From Prosthecobacter debontii (GTDB taxonomy: Bacteria > Verrucomicrobiota > Verrucomicrobiia > Chthoniobacterales > Chthoniobacteraceae), in assembly GCA_945861385.1 (NCBI GenBank), contig CAMAUI010000019.1, forward strand, positions 1 to 50,454: a stretch of DNA of 50,454 bases, written 5' to 3'. The notes beneath the pieces are model-generated. The model did not search any database. It was not told the DNA's origin and saw only the letters and a program-made list of their open reading frames with translations. Below are positions 8,292 through 17,081 of the stretch, one piece after another. The first letter of the stretch is position 1. The number at the start of each line of letters is the position of its first letter. A program made the position numbers and the translations under genes.

Positions 8292-9776
8292 TTACTCGAT
8301 GCTCACGCCATGCGCCCGGAGCGTGCGCCCGGTTTCAAGCTCAAATTGCGCGACGGCCTTGTTGTAATCCGACTGCGACCGCAGCGCGGCTGTCTCCGCC
8401 TCGGCGAGCTTTTTTTGGAGTTCGAGCACTTCAAACACCGTGCCGGTGCCCGCGATCAGGCGCTTCTCGCCGGCCGCAAGGCTTTCCTTTGCGAGACGGC
8501 GCGATTCCCGCGTGGCCTCGATCCGCTGCCTTGCGGTGAGGATCGCGCCGCGCGCATTGTCCACGCGGACGATGATGTCCTGCTCAAGCCGCTGGAGATC
8601 CACGAGCGACTGGGCGACTTCGAGGCGCGCGGCATTGGCGCGACCGAGAGCAGCGTTATTGCCGATCGGGATGCTGAGAACGGCACCGACCGTCCAATCC
8701 GTCTCGTCACGCGAACCGACACGCCGGGCACTGGTGCCGAAGTCGTCGCCATAGCCGTTCAGCGCGAGGCTGGCCCGCAGATCGAGGCGCGGCAGCTTTT
8801 GATTTTCTTCAAAACGAAGGCCGATATTCCGGTTTGCGAGGTCGAGCTTCGCCTGCCGGTAGTCAGGCCGGTGCTCCAGCGCCTGGGCGATCGCGCCGAT
8901 GACTTCACCCGCGTATTTCGGAGCCGGCGGCGGGACGATCTTCACCTCCGTCCGCAGGATCTGGAGCAGGTCGGCGGTGATGAGTTGTTTCAGGAAATTC
9001 TCCTGGTCCTTCACCGCGCGGGACGCGGTGATCACGTCCTCCTCGCGCGCCGCGACCTCAGCCTGCGCGGTCGTCACGTCAATTTCCTTCATCACGCCGA
9101 TCTCCACGCGCTTGATGTTGTCCTTGAGAAGCCGGCGCGCGAGCTCGCGCGAGCGCACGGCGACATCGTGGTTCTCCTTTGAAAAATGCAGGTCGTTGTA
9201 CACCGCGATCACGTCGGTGATGACCCTCATCAGCCGCTCCCTCAGCCCCCATTCCGACGCGAGCGCATTGTTCCCCGCGATCCGCACGGCGGCGAGATTC
9301 GCGTCCGCGCCCACACCCCGCAGCAGCGGCTGGGTGACGCTGAAAGTCGTCGCAGACGTGAAATCCTCGTCGAACCGGTTCACGGTCCCGGCACGGCTGC
9401 GGGTGCTCAGCCCCACATCGTATCCAAGGCCCCACACCGTCACTCCGCGCACGCCCGTGCTCCATGTTGCATCCTGCGAGATGCTGTTGATTCCAAAATG
9501 CGCGCCCCTGTTCGTGGCAGCGTCCCGCGCGAACACTTCACGCGCGGTGTTCTCCCCGCGCTGGTAGGCGAAGTCCCAGTCCGGGTCGAAACGCCCCTTC
9601 GCGCTGCGCTCCCGCTCCCGCGCGATCTTCGGCTCGAACCGTTCGACCTTGATCGAGAAGTTTTTCTCCAGCGCCAGGCGCACCGCTTTCGTGAGCGTGA
9701 GATCGAGCACAGTGTCCGCCCCGGCGGATGCGGCGATGATGTGCGCGGCGGCGATTGCGGTGAAAATGAGCTTCAT
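8292..9776 (-). CDS. TolC-family outer membrane efflux protein
   Basis: A 494-residue outer membrane factor, the trimeric channel partner of RND, ABC or MFS exporters. The N-terminal signal peptide starts MKLIFTAIAAAHIIAASAGA, followed by LTLTKAVRLALEKNFSIKVE, the typical first OEP helix. Long heptad-rich stretches such as DVTTAQAEVAAREEDVITA and the second-repeat region ALEHRPDYRQAKLDLANRN are characteristic. The ATG at 9776 is used, since the longer frame upstream has no signal sequence. It stands alone with no pump or fusion protein adjacent, so its partner must be elsewhere. One of three TolC-like genes in the window. Confidence 0.92.
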   Translation of the reverse strand: MKLIFTAIAAAHIIAASAGADTVLDLTLTKAVRLALEKNFSIKVERFEPKIARERERSAKGRFDPDWDFAYQRGENTAREVFARDAATNRGAHFGINSISQDATWSTGVRGVTVWGLGYDVGLSTRSRAGTVNRFDEDFTSATTFSVTQPLLRGVGADANLAAVRIAGNNALASEWGLRERLMRVITDVIAVYNDLHFSKENHDVAVRSRELARRLLKDNIKRVEIGVMKEIDVTTAQAEVAAREEDVITASRAVKDQENFLKQLITADLLQILRTEVKIVPPPAPKYAGEVIGAIAQALEHRPDYRQAKLDLANRNIGLRFEENQKLPRLDLRASLALNGYGDDFGTSARRVGSRDETDWTVGAVLSIPIGNNAALGRANAARLEVAQSLVDLQRLEQDIIVRVDNARGAILTARQRIEATRESRRLAKESLAAGEKRLIAGTGTVFEVLELQKKLAEAETAALRSQSDYNKAVAQFELETGRTLRAHGVSIE

Positions 9777-9928
9777 GCGTGCAAAAAAAAGATGTCCCGC
9801 CGGATGGTTACGGGGTTTTTTCCAGATACGAAGTGGAAAACCCCGCCGCGGCGCGTGCGTTATACGGATTTCACCGATCCCCGCCCCTTGCGCCGGGAGC
9901 CAAGCCGGCATATCCATCCGCACCCGAA

Positions 9929-11098
9929 ATGTATCTCCGCATCCTCGCCGCCCTGCTTTTCCTCGCACCCGCACTCCGTGCGCAGGACGGCATGTACGCA
10001 GATTTCGCCACCTCGATGGGGAATTTCACCGTCAAGCTGCACTTCGACAAAACCCCGCGCACCGTGGCTAATTTCATCGCCCTCGCCACCGGCAGCCGCG
10101 CATGGATGGATATCCCGACCGGCGACGCAAAAAGGAAGCCCTACTACAATGGCCTGATCTTCCATCGTGTCGTCGCCGGCTTCGTGATCCAGGGCGGATC
10201 GCCAAACGGCAACGGCACCGACGGCCCCGGGTACACATTCAAGGACGAGTTCGACCCCACGCTCCGCCACGACAAGGCGGGCATCCTCTCGATGGCCAAT
10301 TCCGGCCTCCACTCAAACGGCAGCCAGTTTTTCATCACTCTCGCCGCCACCTCCCATCTTGACGACGTCCACTCGGTCTTCGGCGAAGTGACGAGCGGCC
10401 TCGCCGTGGTGCAGGCGATCGGCGTGGTGCCCGTCAATGGCAGCAGCAAGCCGCTCACGCCCGTCGTGATGAACAGCGTCACCATCCGCCGTGTCGGTCC
10501 GGCGGCCCAGGTCTTCAACGAACACGCCCAGGGGTTGCCGTCTGTCGGAGGAGCGGGCGCGGTGCTCGTGCAAACCGGGAGCAACTTTGCACTGCGGTTC
10601 ACCCGCGCGCTCAACAACGAATACTGGATCTATTACGGCCCCACCCTCAGCACCACGAGCAAGGCCCGCTTTGGCATCTACACGGCAACGGCCCCGACTG
10701 GCGACATTGCCTCCCCCGGGGTCACCACCGGGCAGAACAAGTATTTCTACCGCGTCCCGCAAATCGCCTACCCCGGCACGCTGTACACGCCCGAGGGCAT
10801 CGCCGGCTCGACGATCACGATGAACACCACCGGCGGCACCATTCAGTACATTTTCAACGCAGCCGGCACCGCGGCGACGTGCAGCTACAATGGAGGAACC
10901 CCGGGCAACGTGACTTCCGCAAACTGGATACAGGAAGCATACCGTGGCCGTTTTTCAGCGTCGCAACCCACCGTCATCATCCCGATCAGTGCCGACCTCG
11001 CATTTTCCAGCCCCGGCGGCGGAACGCTCAAAGGCACCGCATCCACCGGCGGCGCGGGCAGCCCTTTCACCGGCACTTTCACCTTCACGAGGCCGTGA
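9929..11098 (+). CDS. Secreted cyclophilin-type peptidylprolyl isomerase with extra C-terminal domain
   Basis: A 389-residue exported protein. A signal peptide (MYLRILAALLFLAPALRAQ) is followed by a cyclophilin domain at about 25-185. Its motifs are TPRTVANFIALATG, FHRVVAGFVIQGGSPNGNG and NSGLHSNGSQFFITLA, which carry the active-site Arg, Phe and Gln of the proline cis-trans isomerase fold. It would help fold envelope proteins. The remaining 200 residues (from about 190) are rich in Gly, Thr and Ser with repeated YYG/FGIYTA and GTFTFT-type beta patterns, and I do not recognise the domain. Normal bacterial cyclophilins end near residue 190, so this is a two-domain form. The ATG at 9929 is chosen for its signal peptide. 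Confidence 0.92.
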   Translation: MYLRILAALLFLAPALRAQDGMYADFATSMGNFTVKLHFDKTPRTVANFIALATGSRAWMDIPTGDAKRKPYYNGLIFHRVVAGFVIQGGSPNGNGTDGPGYTFKDEFDPTLRHDKAGILSMANSGLHSNGSQFFITLAATSHLDDVHSVFGEVTSGLAVVQAIGVVPVNGSSKPLTPVVMNSVTIRRVGPAAQVFNEHAQGLPSVGGAGAVLVQTGSNFALRFTRALNNEYWIYYGPTLSTTSKARFGIYTATAPTGDIASPGVTTGQNKYFYRVPQIAYPGTLYTPEGIAGSTITMNTTGGTIQYIFNAAGTAATCSYNGGTPGNVTSANWIQEAYRGRFSASQPTVIIPISADLAFSSPGGGTLKGTASTGGAGSPFTGTFTFTRP

Positions 11099-11337
11099 GA
11101 TCCGGCCCAGGGGAGGGCCTGGGGCGTGTCATGCACTTTGAACAAGCGTGGGCGGAGAACGCCAAAGGCGCTCCATCCTTCAGCCCTGGGCTGGCAGCCG
11201 TTCCGCATACTCTTAGCCGGAACGATGCAGTTGAAAAAACCACGGAGAACACGGAGAGAGAAGCCTCGGGACGCATTGACCTTCTGATTCTTCCGGCACC
11301 GTTCGGTGCGGCCTATTTTTTCCGTGGCAGGAGGATT

Positions 11338-14300
11338 TCAGCGCAACAGTTCCTCAATGTCCGACATGCTGAGGCCATCCATCAAAGGTTGATCGTCCTC
11401 AAGCGTCTCGGCGATGACGGCGCGCTTTTTTGCCTGAAGAGCCAAAATTTTTTCTTCAACCGTGCCGCGAGCGATGAGCTTGTAGCTCGTAACGACCCTC
11501 TTCTGTCCTATGCGGTGCGCGCGATCGGTTGCCTGTGCCTCCACGGCCGGGTTCCACCAGGGGTCGAAATGAACAACCATGTCGGCTGCGGTGAGATTCA
11601 GGCCGACACCGCCGGCCTTGAGGCTGATGAGAAATATCGGAACATCGCCGGTCTGGAATCGTTGAACCTCGCGTTGGCGATCCCTTGTCTTGCCGTCGAG
11701 ATGGCAGTGCTCAATCTCCCGTGAGGCCAGGTGTGCGCGCACGATCCCGAGCATTTTTGCGAACTGGCTGAAAACAAGCACCCGATGCCCCCCATCAATC
11801 GCCTCACTGAGTAGTTCATCGAGCAATGTTAGCTTGGCGGAAGCCTCCGAAGAATCGAGGCGCTCATTGAGTTCAAGGAGCCTCAGATCGCAGGAGGCCT
11901 GACGTAATCGCAAGAGCGCAGTCAGCATGTTCATCCGCGCAGTAGCTGCGGCCCCGGTCTGCTGCTCGAGCAACTTGCGGGTTGATTTGAGAAGCGAATT
12001 ATAAACCAAGGTCTGACTGTCAGTCAGCTTGCAGTAAGCTACTTGCTCCAGTTTGTCTGGTAATTCCGCCATTACTTCCCGCTTGATCCGGCGCAGGATA
12101 AATGGCCGCAATCGCCGTGTCAGCCTTGCCTGCTCAGCGGATCCCCGTGAACTCAGGATCGCCCGCTCGTAACGTTCGCGGAAATCTTCCCTGCTCCCAA
12201 GGTAGCCCGGCATCAGAAAATTCATCAGGGACCAGATGTCGCGGATGCTGTTTTCGACTGGAGTGCCCGTGAGGGCAAATCTGCGCGCTGCATGAAGCTT
12301 CGCGGCAGTCTGGGCGTTCTGACTGTCGGGATTCTTGATATGCTGGGCCTCGTCGAGAAAAACCGCGGAAAATTTGATCTTTCCGTAGGCCTCTGCATCC
12401 CGACGCAGCAGCGCGTAGCTCGTGACGACGATGTGATTCGTCGAAATTTCAGTGAACCGCGCTTTCCTGTCCGCGCCATCGAGCAACAGCACTCGCAAAT
12501 CGGGTGTCCATTTCCCTGCCTCCGAGGCCCAGTTGAAGACGAGCGACGAGGGGCACACGACGAGAGCAGGCCCCTTCCCCTTCAGTGTTGCGATGTAAGC
12601 GAGCGCCTGAAGCGTTTTCCCGAGTCCCATCTCATCCGCAAGGATTCCGCCGAATCCATTCTCAGCGAGGAAGTGCAGCCAATACACCCCAAGCTTTTGA
12701 TAATCCCGCAGCACTGAATCCATCCCTCCGAGTGGCACGGGGATCAACCGTGCAAGCTGGCCTGCGCCGCTTGACCACTCGCGCCATCGGGGTTCGCCGG
12801 TGATTTCCACGGCATGATCCGCCGCGAAGCCATCCAGCGCCCCTGCATGCCGGCTTCCAATACGGTACACCCCCGGCTGTGCCTGGCGCGGATCGCTATC
12901 ACGCAGGAGATTCTCGAATTCATCCAAGAGCATCGGATCGAACACCACAGTTTTTCCACCGCGCCTGATGTGGCTCTGCCCGGCTTGAAGCAACCGCTGG
13001 ATCTCCCCTCCCGAAAATCGCTCGCCGCTTTCACTCGCAAGCTCGTACGACAGTTCAAACCATTCCTCGCCCGATCCTCGCACCTCCACACGCGGCGTGA
13101 TGCGCTGGACGTCGCGAGTCACATGTTCAAAGCGGCTGCCGATCTCGACGTCCCACTCCCGCTGCAAACGCGGCAGCAAAGATGCAAAGAACGCCAGCGT
13201 CCGCTGCTCGCCCTTCAACACAAACTCCCCCTTCCCGTCCGGGCCTGCAAAACCAGCCTCGCGCAACCGACCCACAGCCGCCGCCTCCCTGCCGCGGTCG
13301 CGGGAAAAACGCGCCAGCGCCGCTCCGCTCGCATCCAGGGTGATCCTCCTTTCGCCGTAAATCGCATCCAGGCGGGCCGTGAGAAAATTGAGCGATCCCT
13401 CGAATAGTGCCGCAAAGCGCACTGCGGGCGGTTCTGTGCCGCCTGCTCTCGAAGGCAGCACATCGCCACCGATCTCGAAGAACTGGCCAAGCAGCGGCAG
13501 CTCACGTTCCAAAAAATCATCCACCGCACCCGCTGGGATTGTCACCGGCGCGGATAATATCGCCAGGTACTGCGGCGGCACCCCTTTCGCGATCCGTGAA
13601 AAAACCGCGCCATCCACCGACCATGCACTAGCCCCGACCAGCAGCAGGCCCGTCGTCTGTGCCACGCATCGCACAGAACCATCCCCCACAAGTTCGACTT
13701 TCAAGCCCGGCCTCAGCGCATCGCCGCCCACGGTCACCGGTGTCGTTTTGCCGAAAGTCACACGCGGATGCCCCTCCAACAGCGTGAGCAAATCGAAAAA
13801 TTTCCCGCGTTTCAGCATTGCCACGGCGGGAGGCTTTCCTCCCGCAAACGCGAGCAGCCATTCGCCCAGCGCCGCATCGTGCGCATCCACACGCCAGCGC
13901 CCCTTCGGATCGAGCGCGCCGAACGGTTTGCGCGATCCACCGATGTCCGCTTCCACGACCACCATGATGAGCCCCTTCTCCCACGCTGCCGCGAACTCCC
14001 GTGGCAAAATCACATGCAATGCGCACCCCTCCCCCTCGCTCAGCGAGAAAAGCATCCCCTCCGGCGCCCGTGCTGCAACTGGCGGACATTGAGCACTCGC
14101 AGCCTCCGCGCTTGCGAGCACGGCCAGTCCCACCGCGAGAGAGTGTGCGCAAACGAGCCCGCGCCGCCGCGAATCCACGCACGTGCAGGTGTTTTCAATA
14201 TCCGTTCGTGTTCGAATCGTCAGCCCTGCGCGATACTCAGCCTCCCCTCCCCTCACCCGCCCAGTAAGATGCGGCGGCTCATGGCGCGCCTCAACCACGC

Positions 14301-14391
14301 GTCCGGCAGCGAGCAACGCACGCGCCTCCTTCATCGCCTGCCATCCACCCGCATCAGCGAGAAGTTGTTTGCTCAATGTCACGTCAGCCAT
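11338..14391 (-). CDS. SWIM zinc-finger SNF2-family helicase
   Basis: A 1017-residue Swi2/Snf2 ATPase, a DNA translocase of the HepA/RapA superfamily. A SWIM zinc finger (C69, C71, C81, H83 in CTCVDSRRRGLVCAH) lies near the N-terminus. A long middle region resembles the bacterial SNF2-associated domain. The motor has Walker A DEMGLGKT (about 586-593), DEAQH (680-684), motif III ALTGTPVENS, motif V LKAGGVGLNLTAAD and motif VI DRAHRIGQ. The ATG at 14391 has an AGGAG almost touching it, and a GTG at 14406 is an alternative start. It lies 66 bp downstream of a Pro-rich exported protein on the same strand. The role may be in transcription recycling or repair; no restriction genes are nearby. Confidence 0.94.
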   Translation of the reverse strand: MADVTLSKQLLADAGGWQAMKEARALLAAGRVVEARHEPPHLTGRVRGGEAEYRAGLTIRTRTDIENTCTCVDSRRRGLVCAHSLAVGLAVLASAEAASAQCPPVAARAPEGMLFSLSEGEGCALHVILPREFAAAWEKGLIMVVVEADIGGSRKPFGALDPKGRWRVDAHDAALGEWLLAFAGGKPPAVAMLKRGKFFDLLTLLEGHPRVTFGKTTPVTVGGDALRPGLKVELVGDGSVRCVAQTTGLLLVGASAWSVDGAVFSRIAKGVPPQYLAILSAPVTIPAGAVDDFLERELPLLGQFFEIGGDVLPSRAGGTEPPAVRFAALFEGSLNFLTARLDAIYGERRITLDASGAALARFSRDRGREAAAVGRLREAGFAGPDGKGEFVLKGEQRTLAFFASLLPRLQREWDVEIGSRFEHVTRDVQRITPRVEVRGSGEEWFELSYELASESGERFSGGEIQRLLQAGQSHIRRGGKTVVFDPMLLDEFENLLRDSDPRQAQPGVYRIGSRHAGALDGFAADHAVEITGEPRWREWSSGAGQLARLIPVPLGGMDSVLRDYQKLGVYWLHFLAENGFGGILADEMGLGKTLQALAYIATLKGKGPALVVCPSSLVFNWASEAGKWTPDLRVLLLDGADRKARFTEISTNHIVVTSYALLRRDAEAYGKIKFSAVFLDEAQHIKNPDSQNAQTAAKLHAARRFALTGTPVENSIRDIWSLMNFLMPGYLGSREDFRERYERAILSSRGSAEQARLTRRLRPFILRRIKREVMAELPDKLEQVAYCKLTDSQTLVYNSLLKSTRKLLEQQTGAAATARMNMLTALLRLRQASCDLRLLELNERLDSSEASAKLTLLDELLSEAIDGGHRVLVFSQFAKMLGIVRAHLASREIEHCHLDGKTRDRQREVQRFQTGDVPIFLISLKAGGVGLNLTAADMVVHFDPWWNPAVEAQATDRAHRIGQKRVVTSYKLIARGTVEEKILALQAKKRAVIAETLEDDQPLMDGLSMSDIEELLR

Positions 14392-14457
14392 CTCCTGATT
14401 TATCACACCTTTTCATCCGGGTGCGCAACATGCCGCACCGATCGCCGCATCAAGGCA

Positions 14458-16536
14458 CTACCGCGGACGAGCCAGTCGGCGCTCCTCACTCCGCATCTGC
14501 CGATAGCGGGCCAGTATTTTTTGAAACTCGACCACACGCTCCTCCTCCGGAAGTGCATTGAGCTTCTCGCAGGCCATGATGAGCCATCGTTCGCTCGGTG
14601 TCCGGATCGCCTTCGGGCGCGGCGCCTCGAGAAAATCAGGAAGTTTCACAGGCTCCTTCGAAAGCACCTTGGCCACCTCGGCTGCAAGTGATGCATCGCC
14701 GAGAGCGGCCTCGACAGTGGCCAGTGCAAATGGGCGGGCAGCATTCGGGGGTTCCGGCGGTGCGATCTGCCTGCTCACGGCTGGCTCCTTCGGAAGCGAC
14801 GGGGGATCTTCTTCTACCAATTCCGGGTGCCGCAGTGGTTGCGTGGCCCGCAATCGAGGCGGTTCTGGAGCAAGTCTGGGAGGTGTTTCCAGCATCGCGA
14901 TCTTCATCACAGGCACTTCGACCTTGGGAACTTCCGGGGCAGGTTGGGGGCTTGATTTTGCCGCTGCCGAGATCTTTGGATTCTGCGAGGACGGCTGCGG
15001 AATAGGATCCAAAATGGCAGCAGTCTCACGTGCGGGTTTCGATGGTATCGCGGGCATCGGCTCGGACAGTGGATCGGTAAATGCCAGTTCAGCCTTTGCA
15101 AAACTCTTCGGCTGTGCTGGAGGCTTCGGAGCAGGCACTGGAGGCGTTTCGCGAGCGGTGCTCCTTGGAGCCGGATGTTCGAATTTCGACACCTCCGTCG
15201 GCTTGTTTGCATGGGATGGCGGTTTGGATGGTGATGCGGTTTCCGGCACGGCCACCACAGCCGGTTTCAGATTTGCGTCGGGTTTTGCAAGCGGATCTTG
15301 TTCCGGCGTTACGCCAGCGGATTTTGGCGGGGACAAAGGCGCCACCCCATCCGGGATGCCCGCAATTTTCACCGCTGAGGCAGGCTTTGTGTTCCTCGGT
15401 TCAACCTTTGCTTGCGTCAGCGGTTGTTCCGGAGGCTTCGGGACAAGCACGGGGGTTGTTTCGCGAACGGTGATTTTTGGAGCCTCCGTCGGCTTGCTCG
15501 TCGGGGGTATCGGGCTGATCGGTGCCGGCATAGATTCCGTTTTCGGCGTGGCCACAACCGCCGGCTTCGATTCAGGTTTTGTGTCCTTGGGCTTCTCCGG
15601 CGGCTTGCTTGCGATCTTTGGCGACGGGGCCTTCGAGATTTCGGCAGGGCTGCTCGCGATTTTCGCTGCATCGCCTGCCTTCGGGGGCACAGCGGGCTTG
15701 CTGTTCGAAGGCTCAACTTTCGCAGACGGCAGCGGCTGCGCCCGTGGCCTTGGAGCCGGATCCGGAGACGTTTCACGCACGGCAACCTTTGGAGCGGGCG
15801 CTTCGACTTTTGGAATCGTAGCCGGCTTGCTTGCAGCGGGTGCTTCATTAACCGGTAAAGGAGGCGGTTTCGGAATGGCAACCACCGCGGGCTTGGGCTC
15901 CGGTTTCGCGTCTTTGATTTTTGCCGGCGCAACGTCCACGGAGTTCGGCGATGGAGGGGACGGCTTGCTCACCGGTGGCGTCGGGCTGGCCGGTGCTGGT
16001 GAAGATTGCGGGTTCGGCACCGCCACCACCGCCGGTTTTTGTTCAGGCTTTGCATCGTTGCTTTTCGCCGGCGATGCGACCACGGCTTTCGGCGATGGAA
16101 CTTCCGGATGCGACTCGCCAATCTTTGCAGCGGTGTCACGCAAGGGCACTGCGGGTCGCGCCGGCATTGGTGCCGGTGGCGGTGCTGGCAATGCCGGGGC
16201 AGCCGCACTGCTTCGCGGCTGGATTGTAATCACGGGGGGCGCAGGCTCCGGAAGGACTGGCTGACTCCCGGGAGGTTGCGCTGGAATCAGCGATGATACT
16301 GCCTCGCGAGGCCTGGCCGGCGGCGGGATGAGTGAACTTGTCGCCGGGCGTCGAAGATCAGGATCGGGGGCCGTTCGCTGTGCAGCGGCCTTCGGGCGCG
16401 TGGTCGGTGATGCCGGGATCAAGGAACTCACCGCCTCCTTCCGGGGCGGCGCATCCGCCCGCACAGCCGGAGCGCAATGCGCAAGCAAGAGAAGTGCGGT
16501 GGCTCGGACACATGCGGCGATGGTCGAACGCAACAT
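14458..16536 (-). CDS. Long Pro/Ala/Lys-rich exported protein of unknown function
   Basis: A 692-residue protein that I do not recognise. An N-terminal signal peptide starts MLRSTIAACVRATALLLLAHC and ends near AVRADA. Three copies of SSLIP with Arg/Pro spacers follow. Then about 500 residues of low-complexity Pro/Ala/Lys/Val sequence carry repeats of the form KPAVVAVP, KPAVVAIP and KPAVVATP, roughly every 80-120 residues, with PAPKVAVRETSP-like units between. The last 90 residues are different and look folded and helical (ATVEAALGDASLAAEVAKVL, RTPSERWLIMACEKLNALP). A periplasm-spanning or wall-associated linker protein is a guess. It precedes the SNF2 gene by 66 bp. The ATG at 16536 is used for the signal peptide. 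Confidence 0.8.
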   Translation of the reverse strand: MLRSTIAACVRATALLLLAHCAPAVRADAPPRKEAVSSLIPASPTTRPKAAAQRTAPDPDLRRPATSSLIPPPARPREAVSSLIPAQPPGSQPVLPEPAPPVITIQPRSSAAAPALPAPPPAPMPARPAVPLRDTAAKIGESHPEVPSPKAVVASPAKSNDAKPEQKPAVVAVPNPQSSPAPASPTPPVSKPSPPSPNSVDVAPAKIKDAKPEPKPAVVAIPKPPPLPVNEAPAASKPATIPKVEAPAPKVAVRETSPDPAPRPRAQPLPSAKVEPSNSKPAVPPKAGDAAKIASSPAEISKAPSPKIASKPPEKPKDTKPESKPAVVATPKTESMPAPISPIPPTSKPTEAPKITVRETTPVLVPKPPEQPLTQAKVEPRNTKPASAVKIAGIPDGVAPLSPPKSAGVTPEQDPLAKPDANLKPAVVAVPETASPSKPPSHANKPTEVSKFEHPAPRSTARETPPVPAPKPPAQPKSFAKAELAFTDPLSEPMPAIPSKPARETAAILDPIPQPSSQNPKISAAAKSSPQPAPEVPKVEVPVMKIAMLETPPRLAPEPPRLRATQPLRHPELVEEDPPSLPKEPAVSRQIAPPEPPNAARPFALATVEAALGDASLAAEVAKVLSKEPVKLPDFLEAPRPKAIRTPSERWLIMACEKLNALPEEERVVEFQKILARYRQMRSEERRLARPR

Positions 16537-16591
16537 GAGTGCAGGCTGGCAGAATATCACGGTGCCTGAAAGCGGCAATTTAACCGGCGAG

Positions 16592-17041
16592 CTATTTCTT
16601 CTTCGGACTTGTTGCGCTGCATGCGCAAAGCCACTCGGCGGCTTTGCATTTCGCGCATTCGCTCGTGTCATACTGCAAGCGCGCAGTGACTGCCTTGGCT
16701 TTTGCATCGGGTTTGAACTGCACAATCAGCCATTCGCCCGCTTTCACAGTAGGGATGACGAATTGGTCGCCGTCCTTCGTCACCTCCAGCCTGGCCGCCT
16801 TGCCGCTCGGCCCGCCGCTTGCAGTGAGCATCTGCGCGTCGAGCTTCACTGCCTTCATGTCCTTGTCGAGGACGGCGATGTGGAATTTGCCGCCCTTCAC
16901 GGTGACTTCGCCGTGCATGGTTTCGTTCTTCGAGAACTTGAGGATGCGTCCCCCGTTGGGCCCGAGTTCGACTCCGCCATGCGCGAGGGCGCTGACGGTG
17001 ATTGCGACGCTGCTGAGCAGCGCGAGGATGTGTTTCTTCAT
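16592..17041 (-). CDS. Small exported protein with C-terminal Cys cluster, RND locus
   Basis: A 149-residue exported protein immediately downstream (40 bp) of the RND pump gene. The signal peptide is MKKHILALLSSVAITVSALA. A single small beta-rich domain follows, with ELGPNGGRILKF and an HGEVTVKGGKFHIAVLDKD segment like those seen in small periplasmic proteins of metal-efflux operons. The C-terminus carries C129-x2-C132 and C139-x-C141, a plausible metal-binding tail. A role in handing metal to the pump is inferred from context only. I do not recognise a named family with certainty. The ATG at 17041 gives the signal peptide; upstream in-frame starts do not. Confidence 0.85.
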   Translation of the reverse strand: MKKHILALLSSVAITVSALAHGGVELGPNGGRILKFSKNETMHGEVTVKGGKFHIAVLDKDMKAVKLDAQMLTASGGPSGKAARLEVTKDGDQFVIPTVKAGEWLIVQFKPDAKAKAVTARLQYDTSECAKCKAAEWLCACSATSPKKK

Positions 17042-17081
17042 GTGGTATTGTGTGTGTTGTGTTGTCGTTCCGGGGAAAGTC

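Noticed and set aside
11338-14391. SNF2 protein as part of a phage-defence island (DISARM-like)
   Set aside because: No methylase, nuclease or DUF1998 gene nearby. The SWIM plus SNF2 layout fits a housekeeping-type bacterial helicase.
14558-16264. 568-residue Gly/Ser-rich open frame on the plus strand
   Set aside because: Mirror of the Pro/Ala/Lys-rich gene on the other strand; glycine repeats are the reverse of its proline codons and there is no start context or domain.
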